DNA of 64,000 bases from Pseudomonas fluorescens (GCF_902497785.1 NZ_CABVHK010000010.1:62001-126000); one strand, 5' to 3'. Positions 8,698 to 18,469 are shown, counted from the stretch's first letter. Program-made: numbers and translations. The notes: generated from the sequence alone by a model not told the origin.

Positions 8698-10617
8698 TCA
8701 GGCATCCAGCTCGGCCCAACGCTCGACCATCACGTCGTGCTCGGCCTGCAACTGCTCAAGCTGAGCGATCACCGCAGCCGTCTCGGCAGCCGGACGCTGA
8801 TAAAAACCGCCATCCGCCATCTGCGCTTCAACTGCAGCGATCTGCTGCTCCATGGCTTCGATCTGGGCCGGCAACATTTCCAGCTCGCGCTGCAACTTGT
8901 AGCTGAGCTTCTTCTTCGCCACCGGTGCTTCGACGGCGGCAGCGACTGGCGCAGGCTCGGCCGAGACAACGGCAGAGTTCAGGTCAGCCTTGCCGGATTT
9001 GCTTTCGGTCACGCCCAACAGACGCGGCGAGCCGCCCTGACGCAGCCAGTCCTGATAACCACCGACGTATTCGCGAACCTTGCCTTCACCTTCGAAGACC
9101 AGGGTGCTGGTGACCACGTTGTCGAGGAATGCCCGGTCGTGGCTGACCATCAGCACGGTGCCGTTGAAGGTCAGCAGAACCTCTTCGAGCAATTCGAGTG
9201 TTTCCACGTCGAGGTCGTTGGTCGGTTCGTCGAGGACCAGCAGGTTGGCTGGCTTGCTGAACAGTTTCGCCAGCAACAGGCGCGCACGCTCACCACCCGA
9301 CAGCGCCTTGACCGGCGTGCGGGCACGCTGCGGGCTGAACAGGAAGTCGCCGAGGTAGCTGAGTACGTGACGGCTCTGACCATCGATGTCGATGAAATCG
9401 CGACCTTCGGCCACGTTGTCGATCACGGTTTTTTCCAGGTCCAACTGATGGCGCAACTGGTCGAAGTAGGCCACGTCGATGCGCGTCCCCTCTTCCACTG
9501 TGCCGCTGGTCGGCTGCAGACCGCTGAGCATCAGTTTCAGCAGTGTGGTCTTGCCGGTACCGTTGGCGCCGAGCAGACCGATACGGTCGCCGCGCGTCAG
9601 GACCATCGAGAAATCCTTGATCAGGAACGGGCCACCCGGATGCGCGAAACTCACGTTCTCGAGGACCATCACCTGCTTGCCGGACTTGTCGGCGGTGTCC
9701 AGCTGGATGTTGGCCTTGCCGGTGCGCTCGCGACGTTCGCTACGCTCGACGCGCAGGGCTTTCAATGCGCGCACGCGGCCTTCGTTACGGGTGCGACGGG
9801 CCTTGATGCCTTGGCGGATCCAGACTTCTTCCTGGGCCAGTTTCTTGTCGAACAGCGCGTTGGCGGTTTCTTCAGCGGCCAGCGAGGCTTCTTTGTGCAC
9901 GAGGAAGCTGGCGTAGTCGCCGTTCCAGTCGATCAGGCCGCCGCGATCCAGTTCGAGGATGCGGGTCGCGAGGTTTTGCAGGAAAGAACGGTCGTGCGTG
10001 ATGAACAGCACGGCGCCCTGGAAATCCTTCAACGCTTCTTCGAGCCAGGCGATGGCGCCGATGTCCAGGTGGTTGGTCGGTTCGTCGAGCAGCAGCAGAT
10101 CCGGCTCGGACACCAGGGCCTGGGCCAGCAGGACGCGACGACGCCAGCCGCCGGACAATTCGGCGAGGGTCTTGTCGGCCGGCAACTGCAGACGGCTCAA
10201 CGTGCTGTCCACCAGTTGCTGCAAACGCCAGCCGTCACGGGCTTCGAGGTCGTGCTGGACGTGCATCAGTTTGTCCAGATCCGCGTCGGTGACGATGTTC
10301 TGGCTCAGGTGGTGATACTGCGCGAGCAGCTCGCCAACACCGTCCAGGCCTTCGGCCACCACGTCGAACACGGTCCGCTCGTCGGCCACCGGCAATTCTT
10401 GCGGCAATTCGCCAATTTTGAGGCCGGGCGCACGCCAAACGGAGCCTTCATCGGGCTTCTGGTCGCCCTTGACGAGCTTCATCATGCTGGACTTGCCAGT
10501 GCCGTTGCGGCCGATGATGCACACCCGCTCACCACGGGCGATCTGCCAGGACACCTTGTCCAACAACGGCATAGCGCCGAAAGCAAGGGACACATCGCTG
10601 AATTTGAGCAGGGTCAT
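8698..10617 (-). CDS. uup: ABC-F family ATPase Uup
   Basis: Soluble protein (639 aa) with two ABC ATPase domains and no membrane segments. The Walker A motifs are GRNGTGKSS and GANGTGKTT, the signatures are LSGGWRRR and LSGGERAR, and the Walker B motifs are LLLLDEPTNHLD and LLVLDEPTNDLD. The last 90 residues form a charged coiled coil (KKKLSYKLQRELEMLPAQIE onward), typical of Uup and distinguishing it from EttA. Family members act on ribosomes, and Uup affects the precision of DNA repair and transposon excision. The ATG at 10617 was chosen; the 9 residues before it look non-coding. Confidence 0.92.
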   Translation of the reverse strand: MTLLKFSDVSLAFGAMPLLDKVSWQIARGERVCIIGRNGTGKSSMMKLVKGDQKPDEGSVWRAPGLKIGELPQELPVADERTVFDVVAEGLDGVGELLAQYHHLSQNIVTDADLDKLMHVQHDLEARDGWRLQQLVDSTLSRLQLPADKTLAELSGGWRRRVLLAQALVSEPDLLLLDEPTNHLDIGAIAWLEEALKDFQGAVLFITHDRSFLQNLATRILELDRGGLIDWNGDYASFLVHKEASLAAEETANALFDKKLAQEEVWIRQGIKARRTRNEGRVRALKALRVERSERRERTGKANIQLDTADKSGKQVMVLENVSFAHPGGPFLIKDFSMVLTRGDRIGLLGANGTGKTTLLKLMLSGLQPTSGTVEEGTRIDVAYFDQLRHQLDLEKTVIDNVAEGRDFIDIDGQSRHVLSYLGDFLFSPQRARTPVKALSGGERARLLLAKLFSKPANLLVLDEPTNDLDVETLELLEEVLLTFNGTVLMVSHDRAFLDNVVTSTLVFEGEGKVREYVGGYQDWLRQGGSPRLLGVTESKSGKADLNSAVVSAEPAPVAAAVEAPVAKKKLSYKLQRELEMLPAQIEAMEQQIAAVEAQMADGGFYQRPAAETAAVIAQLEQLQAEHDVMVERWAELDA

Positions 10618-10830
10618 GAGCTTCTCCAAAAACCGGGCGCGCATTCTACCTGACTTGAGGCTTCAGAAGGCCGGCAATTTCACCTTCGCGACACTCTGCA
10701 TGACAAATGTTGCGAACTGATGCTGACAGGCCGGCAAAGCTTTCGCCCGTTGCTGGCAAAAGGCTAAGCTACAGATTATTCAGTGCGGGCATTGCCTGCA
10801 CTTGTCATGATTTCTCTGCCCGGATGTCTC

Positions 10831-12759
10831 ATGCGCAGTCGCCTTTTCAGTCTTTTATCCTGTTTGCTTCTTTCCGCCACTGCCGTTCAAACCGCCCAGG
10901 CGGTGGACCTGTCCACCCAGCGCCAGTATTACGATGAAGCCAAGCGTGCCTTGGCCAAGGGTGATACCGGCCCCTATTTCCGTTACAGCCAGGCGCTCAG
11001 GGACTATCCGTTGGAACCCTATCTGGCTTACGACGAACTTACCGCACGCCTGAAAACCGCCAGCAACGCCGAAATCGAGAAATTCCTCGCCGAACACGGT
11101 GACCTGCCGCAAGCCAACTGGATGAAGCTGCGCTGGTTGCGCTGGCTGGCCGAGCGCGGCGATTGGGCAACGTTCGTCAAGTATTACGACCCCAAGCTGA
11201 ACTTCACCGAGCTGGACTGCCTGAATGCGCAGTATCAGATTGGCCATAACCTCAAAACCGAAGGTTACGCCAATGCCAACAAACTCTGGCTGACCGGCAA
11301 ATCCCAACCCGCCACCTGCGACGCACTGTTCGGCCAGTGGGCCGCCGAAGGTCAGTTGACCGAGCAGAAACGCTGGGAGCGCACGAAGCTGGCCGCTCAG
11401 GCACGCAACTATCCGCTGGCCAACAGCTTGGTCAACGGCCTGACCACCCTCGCCTCACGCGGCCGTTTGCTGGTGGATGTGGCGCAAAAACCTGAACTGC
11501 TGAACCAGCCGTCGCGCTTCACCCCGGCTGACGAACCGATGTCCGACGTGGTCAGTCTCGGCCTGCGCCGCCTGGCCAAACAGGACCCGGACAGGGCCAT
11601 GAACCTGCTCGACGGGTATGCCAGCAGCATGCATTTCTCCCGCGACGAGAAAGTCGCGATTGCCCGTGAAATAGGGTTGACCCTGGCCCGGCGTTTCGAC
11701 CCGCGCGCACTGGACGTGATGACCAAATACGATCCGGAACTGCGCGACAACACCGTGTCGGAATGGCGCTTGCGCCTGTTGTTGCGCCTGGCTCGCTGGG
11801 ACGATGCCTATCAGTTGACGCGTCGCCTGCCTCAGGACCTGTCGACCACCAACCGCTGGCGTTACTGGCAGGCGCGCAGCCTGGAACTGGCTCAACCGCA
11901 GAACCCGGAAGCGCAGACGCTGTATAAAGGCCTGGCCCGCGAGCGTGATTTCTACGGCTTCCTCGCCGCTGACCGCTCGCAACTGCCGTACTCGCTGAAC
12001 AACAAACCACTGGTGCTGAGCCAGGCGCTGATCAACAAGGTACGCAACACCCCGGGCGTGCGCCGCGCCCTGGAATTCCACGCCCGTGGGCAGATCGTTG
12101 ACGGTCGCCGCGAGTGGTATCACGTCAGCCGCCACTTTAACCGTGACGAAATGGTCGCCCAGGCGAAACTGGCCTTCGACTTGAAGTGGTATTTCCCGGC
12201 GATCCGCACCATCAGCCAGGCGCAGTATTGGGATGACCTGGATATTCGTTTTCCGATGGCGCACCGCGAAACCCTGGTGCGTGAAGCCAAGGTGCGTGGC
12301 CTGCACTCGAGCTGGGTCTTCGCGATCACTCGTCAGGAAAGTGCGTTCATGGCCGACGCCCGCTCCGGCGTCGGCGCCAGCGGCCTGATGCAACTGATGC
12401 CCGGCACCGCCAAGGAAACTGCGCGCAAGTTCAGCATTCCGCTAGCCTCACCGCAGCAAGTGTTCGATCCGGACAAGAACATTCAGCTCGGTGCCGCGTA
12501 CCTGAGCCAGGTGCACAGCCAGTTCAACGGCAACCGGGTCCTCGCCTCAGCCGCCTACAACGCCGGCCCGGGCCGCGTGCGCCAGTGGCTGCGCGGTGCA
12601 GACCACCTGAGCTTCGACGTCTGGGTAGAAAGTATTCCGTTCGACGAAACCCGCCAGTACGTGCAGAACGTGTTGTCGTACTCGGTGATTTACGGCCAGA
12701 AGCTCAATTCTCCGCAGCCGCTGGTGGATTGGCATGAGCGGTATTTTGATGATCAATAA
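10831..12759 (+). CDS. slt: Soluble lytic murein transglycosylase
   Basis: Periplasmic enzyme (642 aa) that cuts peptidoglycan glycan strands and forms 1,6-anhydro ends. A signal peptide (MRSRLFSLLSCLLLSATAVQ, cut near ...AQA) starts at the ATG 10831. A long alpha-helical superhelical U/L region follows. The C-terminal lysozyme-like domain has the catalytic Glu in RQESAF (E503), then SGLMQLMPGTA and AYNAGPGRV. If about 25 residues are cleaved, E503 becomes about 478, the number known for E. coli Slt70. Alternative starts upstream (10783, 10807) are possible. It is divergent from uup, 213 bp away. Confidence 0.94.
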   Translation: MRSRLFSLLSCLLLSATAVQTAQAVDLSTQRQYYDEAKRALAKGDTGPYFRYSQALRDYPLEPYLAYDELTARLKTASNAEIEKFLAEHGDLPQANWMKLRWLRWLAERGDWATFVKYYDPKLNFTELDCLNAQYQIGHNLKTEGYANANKLWLTGKSQPATCDALFGQWAAEGQLTEQKRWERTKLAAQARNYPLANSLVNGLTTLASRGRLLVDVAQKPELLNQPSRFTPADEPMSDVVSLGLRRLAKQDPDRAMNLLDGYASSMHFSRDEKVAIAREIGLTLARRFDPRALDVMTKYDPELRDNTVSEWRLRLLLRLARWDDAYQLTRRLPQDLSTTNRWRYWQARSLELAQPQNPEAQTLYKGLARERDFYGFLAADRSQLPYSLNNKPLVLSQALINKVRNTPGVRRALEFHARGQIVDGRREWYHVSRHFNRDEMVAQAKLAFDLKWYFPAIRTISQAQYWDDLDIRFPMAHRETLVREAKVRGLHSSWVFAITRQESAFMADARSGVGASGLMQLMPGTAKETARKFSIPLASPQQVFDPDKNIQLGAAYLSQVHSQFNGNRVLASAAYNAGPGRVRQWLRGADHLSFDVWVESIPFDETRQYVQNVLSYSVIYGQKLNSPQPLVDWHERYFDDQ

Positions 12760-12778
12760 CAGGTGATACTGGAGCTGC

Positions 12779-12900
12779 GTAGGAGCTGCGTAGGAGCTGT
12801 CGAGTGAAGCGAGGCTGCGATCTTTTCGCACATACCGCTAAAGGTCAAAATCAAAAGATCGCAGCCTCGTTGCACTCGACAGCTCCTACGCGGCTCCTAC
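12779..12900. repeat. Long inverted repeat (class 2, GGAGCTGTCGAGTGAA type)
   Basis: GTAGGAGCTGTCGAGTGAAG followed by CGAGGCTGCGATC, then a loop, then the complement. The element lies between convergent slt and the ABC exporter gene and overlaps the last codon of the latter, whose TAG stop comes from the repeat's CTA at 12897-12899. Confidence 0.85.
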
Positions 12901-14684
12901 GCGTGCAGATCGAGTTCAGCCTTGTCATCGTTAAACTGCAATGCCGCCAGGCGCGCATACAACGCATTGCTCGCGATCAGTTCTTGATGCGTGCCCACCG
13001 CAACCAGTTTCCCCTGATCCATCACCGCAATCCGGTCGGCGTTTTTCACGGTCGCCAGGCGATGGGCGATGACCAGCGTCGTGCGGTTTTTCATCAGGCT
13101 GGGCAGGGCTTGCTGGATCAAGTGTTCGCTTTGGGCGTCGAGGGCGCTGGTGGCTTCGTCGAGCAGCAGGATCGGCGCGTCTACCAGCAGCGCGCGAGCG
13201 ATGGCCAGGCGTTGGCGCTGGCCGCCGGATAAACCGAGGCCGCCGTCGCCAAGGTGGGTCTGGTAGCCGTCGGGCATGGCTTCGATAAAGTCGTGGGCGT
13301 AGGCGATCTTCGCAGCTTCCTGAACCTGTTTCAGACTCGCTGTCGGGTTGCCGTAGCGAATGTTCTCTTCGATGCTGCCGAAAAACAGCGCAGGGTTTTG
13401 CGAGACCAGGGCGAAGCACCGGCGCAAGTCCAGCGGATCAAGCTGAGTCAGCGCCACGCCGTCGAGCAGGATGCGTCCTTCGGCAGGGTCGTAAAAGCGC
13501 AGCAGCAGGTCATAGACCGTCGACTTGCCGGCACCGGATGGCCCAACCAGCGCGAGGGTTTCGCCGGCCTTGACGGTCAGATTCAAGCCATCGACGGCAA
13601 AGCTTTCTGGGCGCGAGGGGTAGGAAAAGCGCACGTCTTGCAGCAGTAAATTCCCCGAAACCCGCTCCGGCAAGGTCACCAGACCTGTGGTCGGTGGCTG
13701 AATAATATTCTCGGATCGCAACAGCTCGGCAATCCGTTCAGCGGCCCCGGCGGCGCGCTGCAACTCGCCGATCACTTCGCTCAAGGTGCCAAACGCGCTG
13801 CCGACGATCAGGCTGTAGAACACAAACGCCGCGAGTTCGCCGGCAGAAATCCGCCCGGCCATCACGTCCATGCCACCGACCCACAACATGACACCGACCG
13901 CGCCCAGCACCAGCACGATCACCAGGGTAATCAACCAGGCCCGCTGAAAGATTCGCTTGCGCGCGGTGTTGAACGCTTCCTCCACGGTCACCGCAAATCG
14001 CTGCTCGTCCTGGACCTGATGGTTGTAGGCCTGCACGGTTTTGATCTGGCCGAGTGTCTCGGAGACGTAGCTGCCGATGTCGGCAATCCGGTCCTGACTC
14101 TGGCGCGACAAGCTGCGCACGCGGCGCCCGAAAATCAGGATCGGCGCGATCACCAGCGGCAACGCGACGACCACGATGCTGGTGAGTTTGGGGTTGGTGA
14201 TAAACAGCAGGACGATCCCGCCGATCACCATCAACAGGTTGCGCAGAAACAGCGACAGCGAGGAGCCAATCACCGATTGCAGCAACGTGGTGTCGGCGGT
14301 CAACCGCGACTGGATTTCGGAGCTGCGGTTATTTTCGTAGAACCCCGGGTGCAGATAAACCAGATGGTTGAACACCTGACGGCGGATGTCGGCCACCACG
14401 CGCTCGCCGATCCACGACACCAGATAAAAACGCGCAAAGGTGCCGACCGCCAGGCCGATCACCAGCAGCATGAACAGGCCGATGGTCTGGTTGAGCAAGT
14501 GCGGTGACTGGGTCATGAACCCCTGATCAACCAGCAATCGAATGCCCTGCCCCATGGACAACGTGATGCCGGCCGTGACGATCAGCGCGAGCAAGGCGCC
14601 GAGGGCTGGCCAGCGATAGGGCACCAGGAAGCGGCTGGTGAGGCGTATCGCGCGGCGGTGACGGGCAGAAAGCATCGGGTTCAT
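12897..14684 (-). CDS. MsbA-like ABC transporter, fused membrane and ATPase domains
   Basis: Half-transporter (595 aa) with an N-terminal six-helix membrane domain (about residues 20-310) and a C-terminal ATPase with ALVGPSGAGKST, LSGGQRQRLAIARA and ILLLDEATSALD. It works as a homodimer exporter in the inner membrane. The substrate cannot be read from sequence; lipid or hydrophobic drug export is usual for the MsbA/LmrA group. The true Pseudomonas msbA lies elsewhere with waa/lpxK genes, so this is a second family member. The start is the ATG at 14684, although a TTG at 14708 is also open. Confidence 0.85.
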   Translation of the reverse strand: MNPMLSARHRRAIRLTSRFLVPYRWPALGALLALIVTAGITLSMGQGIRLLVDQGFMTQSPHLLNQTIGLFMLLVIGLAVGTFARFYLVSWIGERVVADIRRQVFNHLVYLHPGFYENNRSSEIQSRLTADTTLLQSVIGSSLSLFLRNLLMVIGGIVLLFITNPKLTSIVVVALPLVIAPILIFGRRVRSLSRQSQDRIADIGSYVSETLGQIKTVQAYNHQVQDEQRFAVTVEEAFNTARKRIFQRAWLITLVIVLVLGAVGVMLWVGGMDVMAGRISAGELAAFVFYSLIVGSAFGTLSEVIGELQRAAGAAERIAELLRSENIIQPPTTGLVTLPERVSGNLLLQDVRFSYPSRPESFAVDGLNLTVKAGETLALVGPSGAGKSTVYDLLLRFYDPAEGRILLDGVALTQLDPLDLRRCFALVSQNPALFFGSIEENIRYGNPTASLKQVQEAAKIAYAHDFIEAMPDGYQTHLGDGGLGLSGGQRQRLAIARALLVDAPILLLDEATSALDAQSEHLIQQALPSLMKNRTTLVIAHRLATVKNADRIAVMDQGKLVAVGTHQELIASNALYARLAALQFNDDKAELDLHA

Positions 14685-14932
14685 CCGGTTACGCAATTGA
14701 TGGGGCAAGCCTGATTGCTCAATGGGGGGGAACTCTGTAAATCACAATGAGTCAGGTTAATTATGTCCGCAATGACCATCCCCTAGAGGCTATTGGTCTA
14801 AAGTTCGGGTGGCAACGTTGCTGCATTTCTGGTGGACTGTCATGGCCGCCCCGGAAGACCGCAGGGAGTTTGTCACAGCCCGGTCACCTGGCGGTTCTAC
14901 AGTAAGCACACAACCTGATGAGGAGACAGGCC

Positions 14933-15112
14933 ATGTCCTTGCAACAAAGCAGCGAAGACAAGATTGAAGTGATCCGTACGCAGCCAAACCAGTCTCTGGG
15001 TTGCTCAATCATTGACGAAAAGGGCGACGAAGTACCGATCACTGAAAGCATGATCCAGGACGCTTGCCGCGAACTGGAGCAGCGATTGGTCAAGCCTGCC
15101 AAACAAGATTGA
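14933..15112 (+). CDS. PA1571-family small protein
   Basis: 59-aa acidic protein starting MSLQQSSEDKIEVIRTQPNQ. It has no signal, membrane segment or catalytic motif. AGGAGA lies 7 nt before the ATG, and a good terminator follows 20 nt after the stop, so it is a single-gene transcript. I recognise it as the family named after P. aeruginosa PA1571; its function is unknown. The 250-bp region before it shows no other gene. Confidence 0.8.
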   Translation: MSLQQSSEDKIEVIRTQPNQSLGCSIIDEKGDEVPITESMIQDACRELEQRLVKPAKQD

Positions 15113-15132
15113 TATAGCCACCGTCTTCTTGA

Positions 15133-15157
15133 CCCGGCCCTGATGGCCGGGTTTTTT
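15133..15157 (+). terminator. Rho-independent terminator
   Basis: CCCGGCC-CTGAT-GGCCGGG followed by TTTTTT, 20 nt after the PA1571-family gene. Confidence 0.9.
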
Positions 15158-15183
15158 GTGGGTGATTGATTTGTGCAGCTTAT

Positions 15184-15269
15184 GTAGGAGCTGCCGAAGG
15201 CTGCGATCTTTTGATCTTGCTTTTCAAAAAAATCAAGGTCAAAAGATCGCAGCCTCCGGCAGCTCCTAC
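15184..15269. repeat. Inverted repeat (class 2, GGAGCTGCCGAAGGCTG type)
   Basis: GTAGGAGCTGCCGAAGGCTG-CGATCTTTTGA and an inverted copy around a short loop, just after the convergent pdxB. Confidence 0.85.
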
Positions 15270-15285
15270 GGAAGCCGGGCGGTTG

Positions 15286-16428
15286 CTAAATTACCGAAGC
15301 ACCCAACGCTGCCACAATTTTTCGCAATTCAGGCGACTCCCCCTCAACCCGCACTTGCAACCCGTCAATCTCCCGCCGCGGCGGATAATTTTTGCGCAGC
15401 GCATCAAACGCTGCACGCTGCTCATTCACACTGCCGACAAGACTGCGACGAAAATCCGCATCGTCACGGCGCGGGTCGTACACGCCACGGCACAGCATCG
15501 CCAGCGCCCAGGCCGGATCGCTGGCAGCGTTCAAGGTCACTTGCGCCAGCCACGGCGCCGGCAGCAAATCACTCAGGCTGACCTGCGCCGGTTGCCCGAG
15601 AAAATCGCAATACGCCTGATAGATCTGCGCGGTACCGCGTTGCTTGCCGTCGAGGCTGTAACCGGCAATGTGCGGCGTCGCCAGCACACACAGATCGGCC
15701 AGCGCCACATCGACTTCGGGCTCGCCTTCCCAGACGTCCAGCACCGCTTGCAGGTCTTCGCGTTGCAGCAACACCTCGCACAGCGCAGCGTTATCCACCA
15801 CCGGGCCACGGCTGGCGTTGATCAGCCAGGCACCGGGCTTGAGCTGGTTCAAGCGCTTTTTATCAAACAGGTGCCAGGTCGATTCGGCCCCGTGCTTCTT
15901 TAGCGGCGTGTGCAAACTGATCACGTCGCACCGCTCGATGATCTGCTCGAGGCTGACGAAATCCCCCCCTTGCGCAGCCTGCCGTGGCGGGTCGCACACC
16001 AGCACGTTCCAGCCCAGCCCTTGCAGCACCTTCACCAGGCGGCCGCCCACTTCGCCCGCACCGACCACTCCGTAAGTGCGCTTGTCCAGCTCCACACCTT
16101 CGATTTCGGCTAGCGTCAACAAACTCCCCAGCACGTAGTCGACCACGCCACGGGCGTTGCAGCCGGGGGCACTGGACCAGGTGATGCCGGCCTGCTGAAA
16201 ATAATCGAGGTCCAGGTGATCGGTGCCGATGGTGCAGGTGCCGACAAAGCGTACTTTGCTGCCTTCGAGCAACGAGCGATTGACGTTGGTCACCGAGCGT
16301 ACCAGCAACACATCGGCCTGCTCGACCGTGGCCCGGTCGATAGAACGTCCCGGCACCCGGCGGATTTCGCCGAAACCTTCGAAGAAGGCATCGAGCAGCG
16401 GAATATTTTCGTCGGCAACAATCAGCAT
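15286..16428 (-). CDS. pdxB: Erythronate-4-phosphate dehydrogenase
   Basis: NAD-dependent D-2-hydroxyacid dehydrogenase (380 aa) that oxidises 4-phosphoerythronate in the DXP-dependent pyridoxal phosphate pathway. It starts MLIVADENIPLLDAFF, a PdxB hallmark. The Rossmann motif is VGAGEVGGRL. The catalytic Arg lies in NASRGPVVD and the His in LATPHIAGYSLDGK. The C-terminal extension beyond the dehydrogenase core (dimerisation domain, ending LRKIVAALGASVI) separates PdxB from simple hydroxyacid dehydrogenases. It is transcribed alone between two repeats. Confidence 0.95.
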   Translation of the reverse strand: MLIVADENIPLLDAFFEGFGEIRRVPGRSIDRATVEQADVLLVRSVTNVNRSLLEGSKVRFVGTCTIGTDHLDLDYFQQAGITWSSAPGCNARGVVDYVLGSLLTLAEIEGVELDKRTYGVVGAGEVGGRLVKVLQGLGWNVLVCDPPRQAAQGGDFVSLEQIIERCDVISLHTPLKKHGAESTWHLFDKKRLNQLKPGAWLINASRGPVVDNAALCEVLLQREDLQAVLDVWEGEPEVDVALADLCVLATPHIAGYSLDGKQRGTAQIYQAYCDFLGQPAQVSLSDLLPAPWLAQVTLNAASDPAWALAMLCRGVYDPRRDDADFRRSLVGSVNEQRAAFDALRKNYPPRREIDGLQVRVEGESPELRKIVAALGASVI

Positions 16429-16492
16429 GGCAGGCTCCTTTGGCGGATCGGCAGTGTAGGCGCAGAAGCCACATCACGCCTAGCACGTAACT

Positions 16493-16594
16493 TGTAGGAG
16501 CGAGCTTGCTCGCGATGGAGGTTAACGATAACGCGTGCTGCCTGAATGAAAGCGTTGTCCGAGCATTTTTCGCGAGCAAGCTCGCTCCTACAGG
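16493..16594. repeat. REP pair (class 1)
   Basis: GTAGGAGCGAGC-TTGCTCGCGATGG and its inverted copy in the divergent region between pdxB and the MATE gene. Confidence 0.85.
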
Positions 16595-16698
16595 GTGTGG
16601 TGTGATTACAAATAGCTAACACAGGAGTTTTCCTGACCGCTGCGTCAAGGCGTAGAATGCGCCGCCTCGCGCATCATTATCTTCTGGACGTTTTGCCC

Positions 16699-18150
16699 TT
16701 GAATCCCCTGACTGACCGTCTCGCCGCTACCGCCCTCACACGCCCTGCCCGGGTTCGCCTCGAATTGAAAAACCTGCTGGGCCTGGCGCTGCCGATCATG
16801 ATCGCGCAGCTGGCCACCACCGCGATGGGCTTTGTCGATGCGGTAATGGCCGGCCGCGTGGGCCCGCGGGATCTGGCAGCAGTGGCGCTGGGCAACTCGA
16901 TCTGGGTGCCGGTGTTTCTGTTGATGACCGGCACCTTGTTGGCCACTACGCCGAAAGTCGCCCAGCGCTTCGGTGCCGGCACTCACAGCGAGATCGGCCC
17001 GATCGTGCGCCAGGCGCTGTGGCTGGCCTTCGTGGTGGGGTTGATCGCGACCGCCATGCTGCTCGGCGCCGAGCCGATCCTGCACATCATGAAGGTCGAT
17101 CCCGAGCTGATCGGCCCCTGCATGCAATACCTGCACGGCATCGCCAGCGGTTTGCCCGCCGTCGCGATCTACCATGTGTTGCGCTGTTTCAGTGATGGCC
17201 TGGGACGCACGCGCCCGGCGATGGTCCTGGGGCTGTGCGGGCTGGCACTGAACATTCCGCTGAACTACGTGTTCATTTATGGCCATTTCGGCGTGCCCGC
17301 CATGGGCGGTGTCGGCTGCGGCTGGGCCACGGCGATTGTGATGTGGGTGATGGCGCTGGGCATGGCCGGCTGGGAACGCTGGGCGCCGGCGTATCAGTCG
17401 AGTCAATTGTTCAGCCGTTTTGACTGGCCGCAATGGTCAGTGATCAAGCGCCTGCTGAGCATCGGCCTGCCGATCGGCATCGCGGTGTTCGCCGAGTCGA
17501 GCATCTTTGCGGTGATCGCCCTGCTGATCGGCAGCCTTGGCGCAACAGTAGTGGCCGGGCATCAAATCGCCCTGAATTTCAGTTCGCTGGTGTTCATGAT
17601 CCCCTACTCTCTAGGCATGGCCGTGACCGTGCGGGTCGGCCAGGCACTTGGGCGCCAGGAACCTCGTGAAGCGCGTTTCGCCGCCGGTGTCGGCATGGCC
17701 ACGGCGCTGGCTTATGCGTGCATTTCGGCGAGCATGATGCTGTTGCTGCGCGAGCACATCGCAACAATCTACACGGCGGACCCGACGGTGATTCGAGTGG
17801 CGGCGATGCTGATCGTGTACTCGGCGCTGTTCCAGTTTTCCGATGCGATCCAGGTCACCGCGGCCGGTGCTTTGCGCGGCTATCAAGACACGCGAGTGAC
17901 GATGATCCTGACGCTGTTCGCCTATTGGGGCATTGGTTTGCCGGTGGGTTACGCGCTGGGCCTGACCGACTGGTTGGGTGCACCAAGCGGCCCGAGCGGA
18001 CTGTGGCAGGGTTTGATCGTAGGCCTGAGTTGCGCGGCGCTGATGCTGTCGATCCGCCTGACGCGCAGCGCGCGCAAGCGGATCCGTGTAGGAGCTGGCT
18101 TGCCAGCGAAGAACTCCAGAACGACACGAACAACCGATGAACACGCGTAA
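16699..18150 (+). CDS. MATE family multidrug efflux transporter, NorM/PmpM type
   Basis: Inner-membrane cation/drug antiporter (483 aa from this start) with about twelve membrane helices and the MATE pattern LPIMIAQLATTAMGFVDAVMAGR near the N-terminus. It resembles PmpM of P. aeruginosa. I favour the TTG at 16699 (NPLTDRLAATALTRPARVRL), because the upstream ATG at 16657 lies within TAGAATG, which looks like a -10 hexamer (TAGAAT, 16653-16658); an annotation starting at 16657 (497 aa) is equally open. The last 20 or so residues (VGAGLPAKN onward) are encoded by a REP element. Confidence 0.9.
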   Translation: MNPLTDRLAATALTRPARVRLELKNLLGLALPIMIAQLATTAMGFVDAVMAGRVGPRDLAAVALGNSIWVPVFLLMTGTLLATTPKVAQRFGAGTHSEIGPIVRQALWLAFVVGLIATAMLLGAEPILHIMKVDPELIGPCMQYLHGIASGLPAVAIYHVLRCFSDGLGRTRPAMVLGLCGLALNIPLNYVFIYGHFGVPAMGGVGCGWATAIVMWVMALGMAGWERWAPAYQSSQLFSRFDWPQWSVIKRLLSIGLPIGIAVFAESSIFAVIALLIGSLGATVVAGHQIALNFSSLVFMIPYSLGMAVTVRVGQALGRQEPREARFAAGVGMATALAYACISASMMLLLREHIATIYTADPTVIRVAAMLIVYSALFQFSDAIQVTAAGALRGYQDTRVTMILTLFAYWGIGLPVGYALGLTDWLGAPSGPSGLWQGLIVGLSCAALMLSIRLTRSARKRIRVGAGLPAKNSRTTRTTDEHA

Positions 18151-18186
18151 TCGTTAGCGACCATCGCAGGCAAGCCAGCTCCTGCA
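18088..18186. repeat. REP pair overlapping the MATE gene 3' end
   Basis: TAGGAGCTGGCTTGCCAGCGA at 18089 and its inverted copy near 18166-18186. The first unit and part of the spacer lie inside the open reading frame of the MATE transporter, which stops at 18150. Confidence 0.85.
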
Positions 18187-18217
18187 AGGGCCATAACTCC
18201 CACGCAGTTTTTTGCTT

Positions 18218-18469
18218 CTAATCGGACTTCTTGCGGATCCAGTACAGGTAGGTGCCGGCCTCTTCGTGCTGCGCGACCAGTTCGTGGTCGAGGAACACGC
18301 AAAACTTGGGAATATCGCGACGGGTCGACGGGTCGGTGGCAATCACCTTGAGCAGGCCGCCGGGCGCCAGGTCGCGGATGTGCTGGTGCAGCATCATCAC
18401 CGGTTCCGGGCAGTTGAGGCCGCTGGCGTCGAGGGTGCCGTCTACCGGCGTATCAAGCATTTCACTCAT
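18218..18469 (-). CDS. tusA: TusA-like sulfurtransferase
   Basis: 83-aa cytoplasmic protein of the TusA/SirA fold. The active cysteine is C20 in LDASGLNCPEPVM. TusA passes sulfur from IscS towards tRNA thiolation and molybdopterin synthesis. The length matches E. coli TusA (81 aa). It lies after rlmM on the same strand, separated by a REP pair, so it probably has its own promoter. The symbol is by family; paralogues of this fold exist in Pseudomonas. Confidence 0.85.
   Translation of the reverse strand: MSEMLDTPVDGTLDASGLNCPEPVMMLHQHIRDLAPGGLLKVIATDPSTRRDIPKFCVFLDHELVAQHEEAGTYLYWIRKKSD

Noticed and set aside
16657..16698. ATG at 16657 as the MATE start
   Set aside because: It overlaps a probable -10 hexamer and adds residues not expected in NorM/PmpM proteins; a TTG at 16699 is preferred, though not proven.
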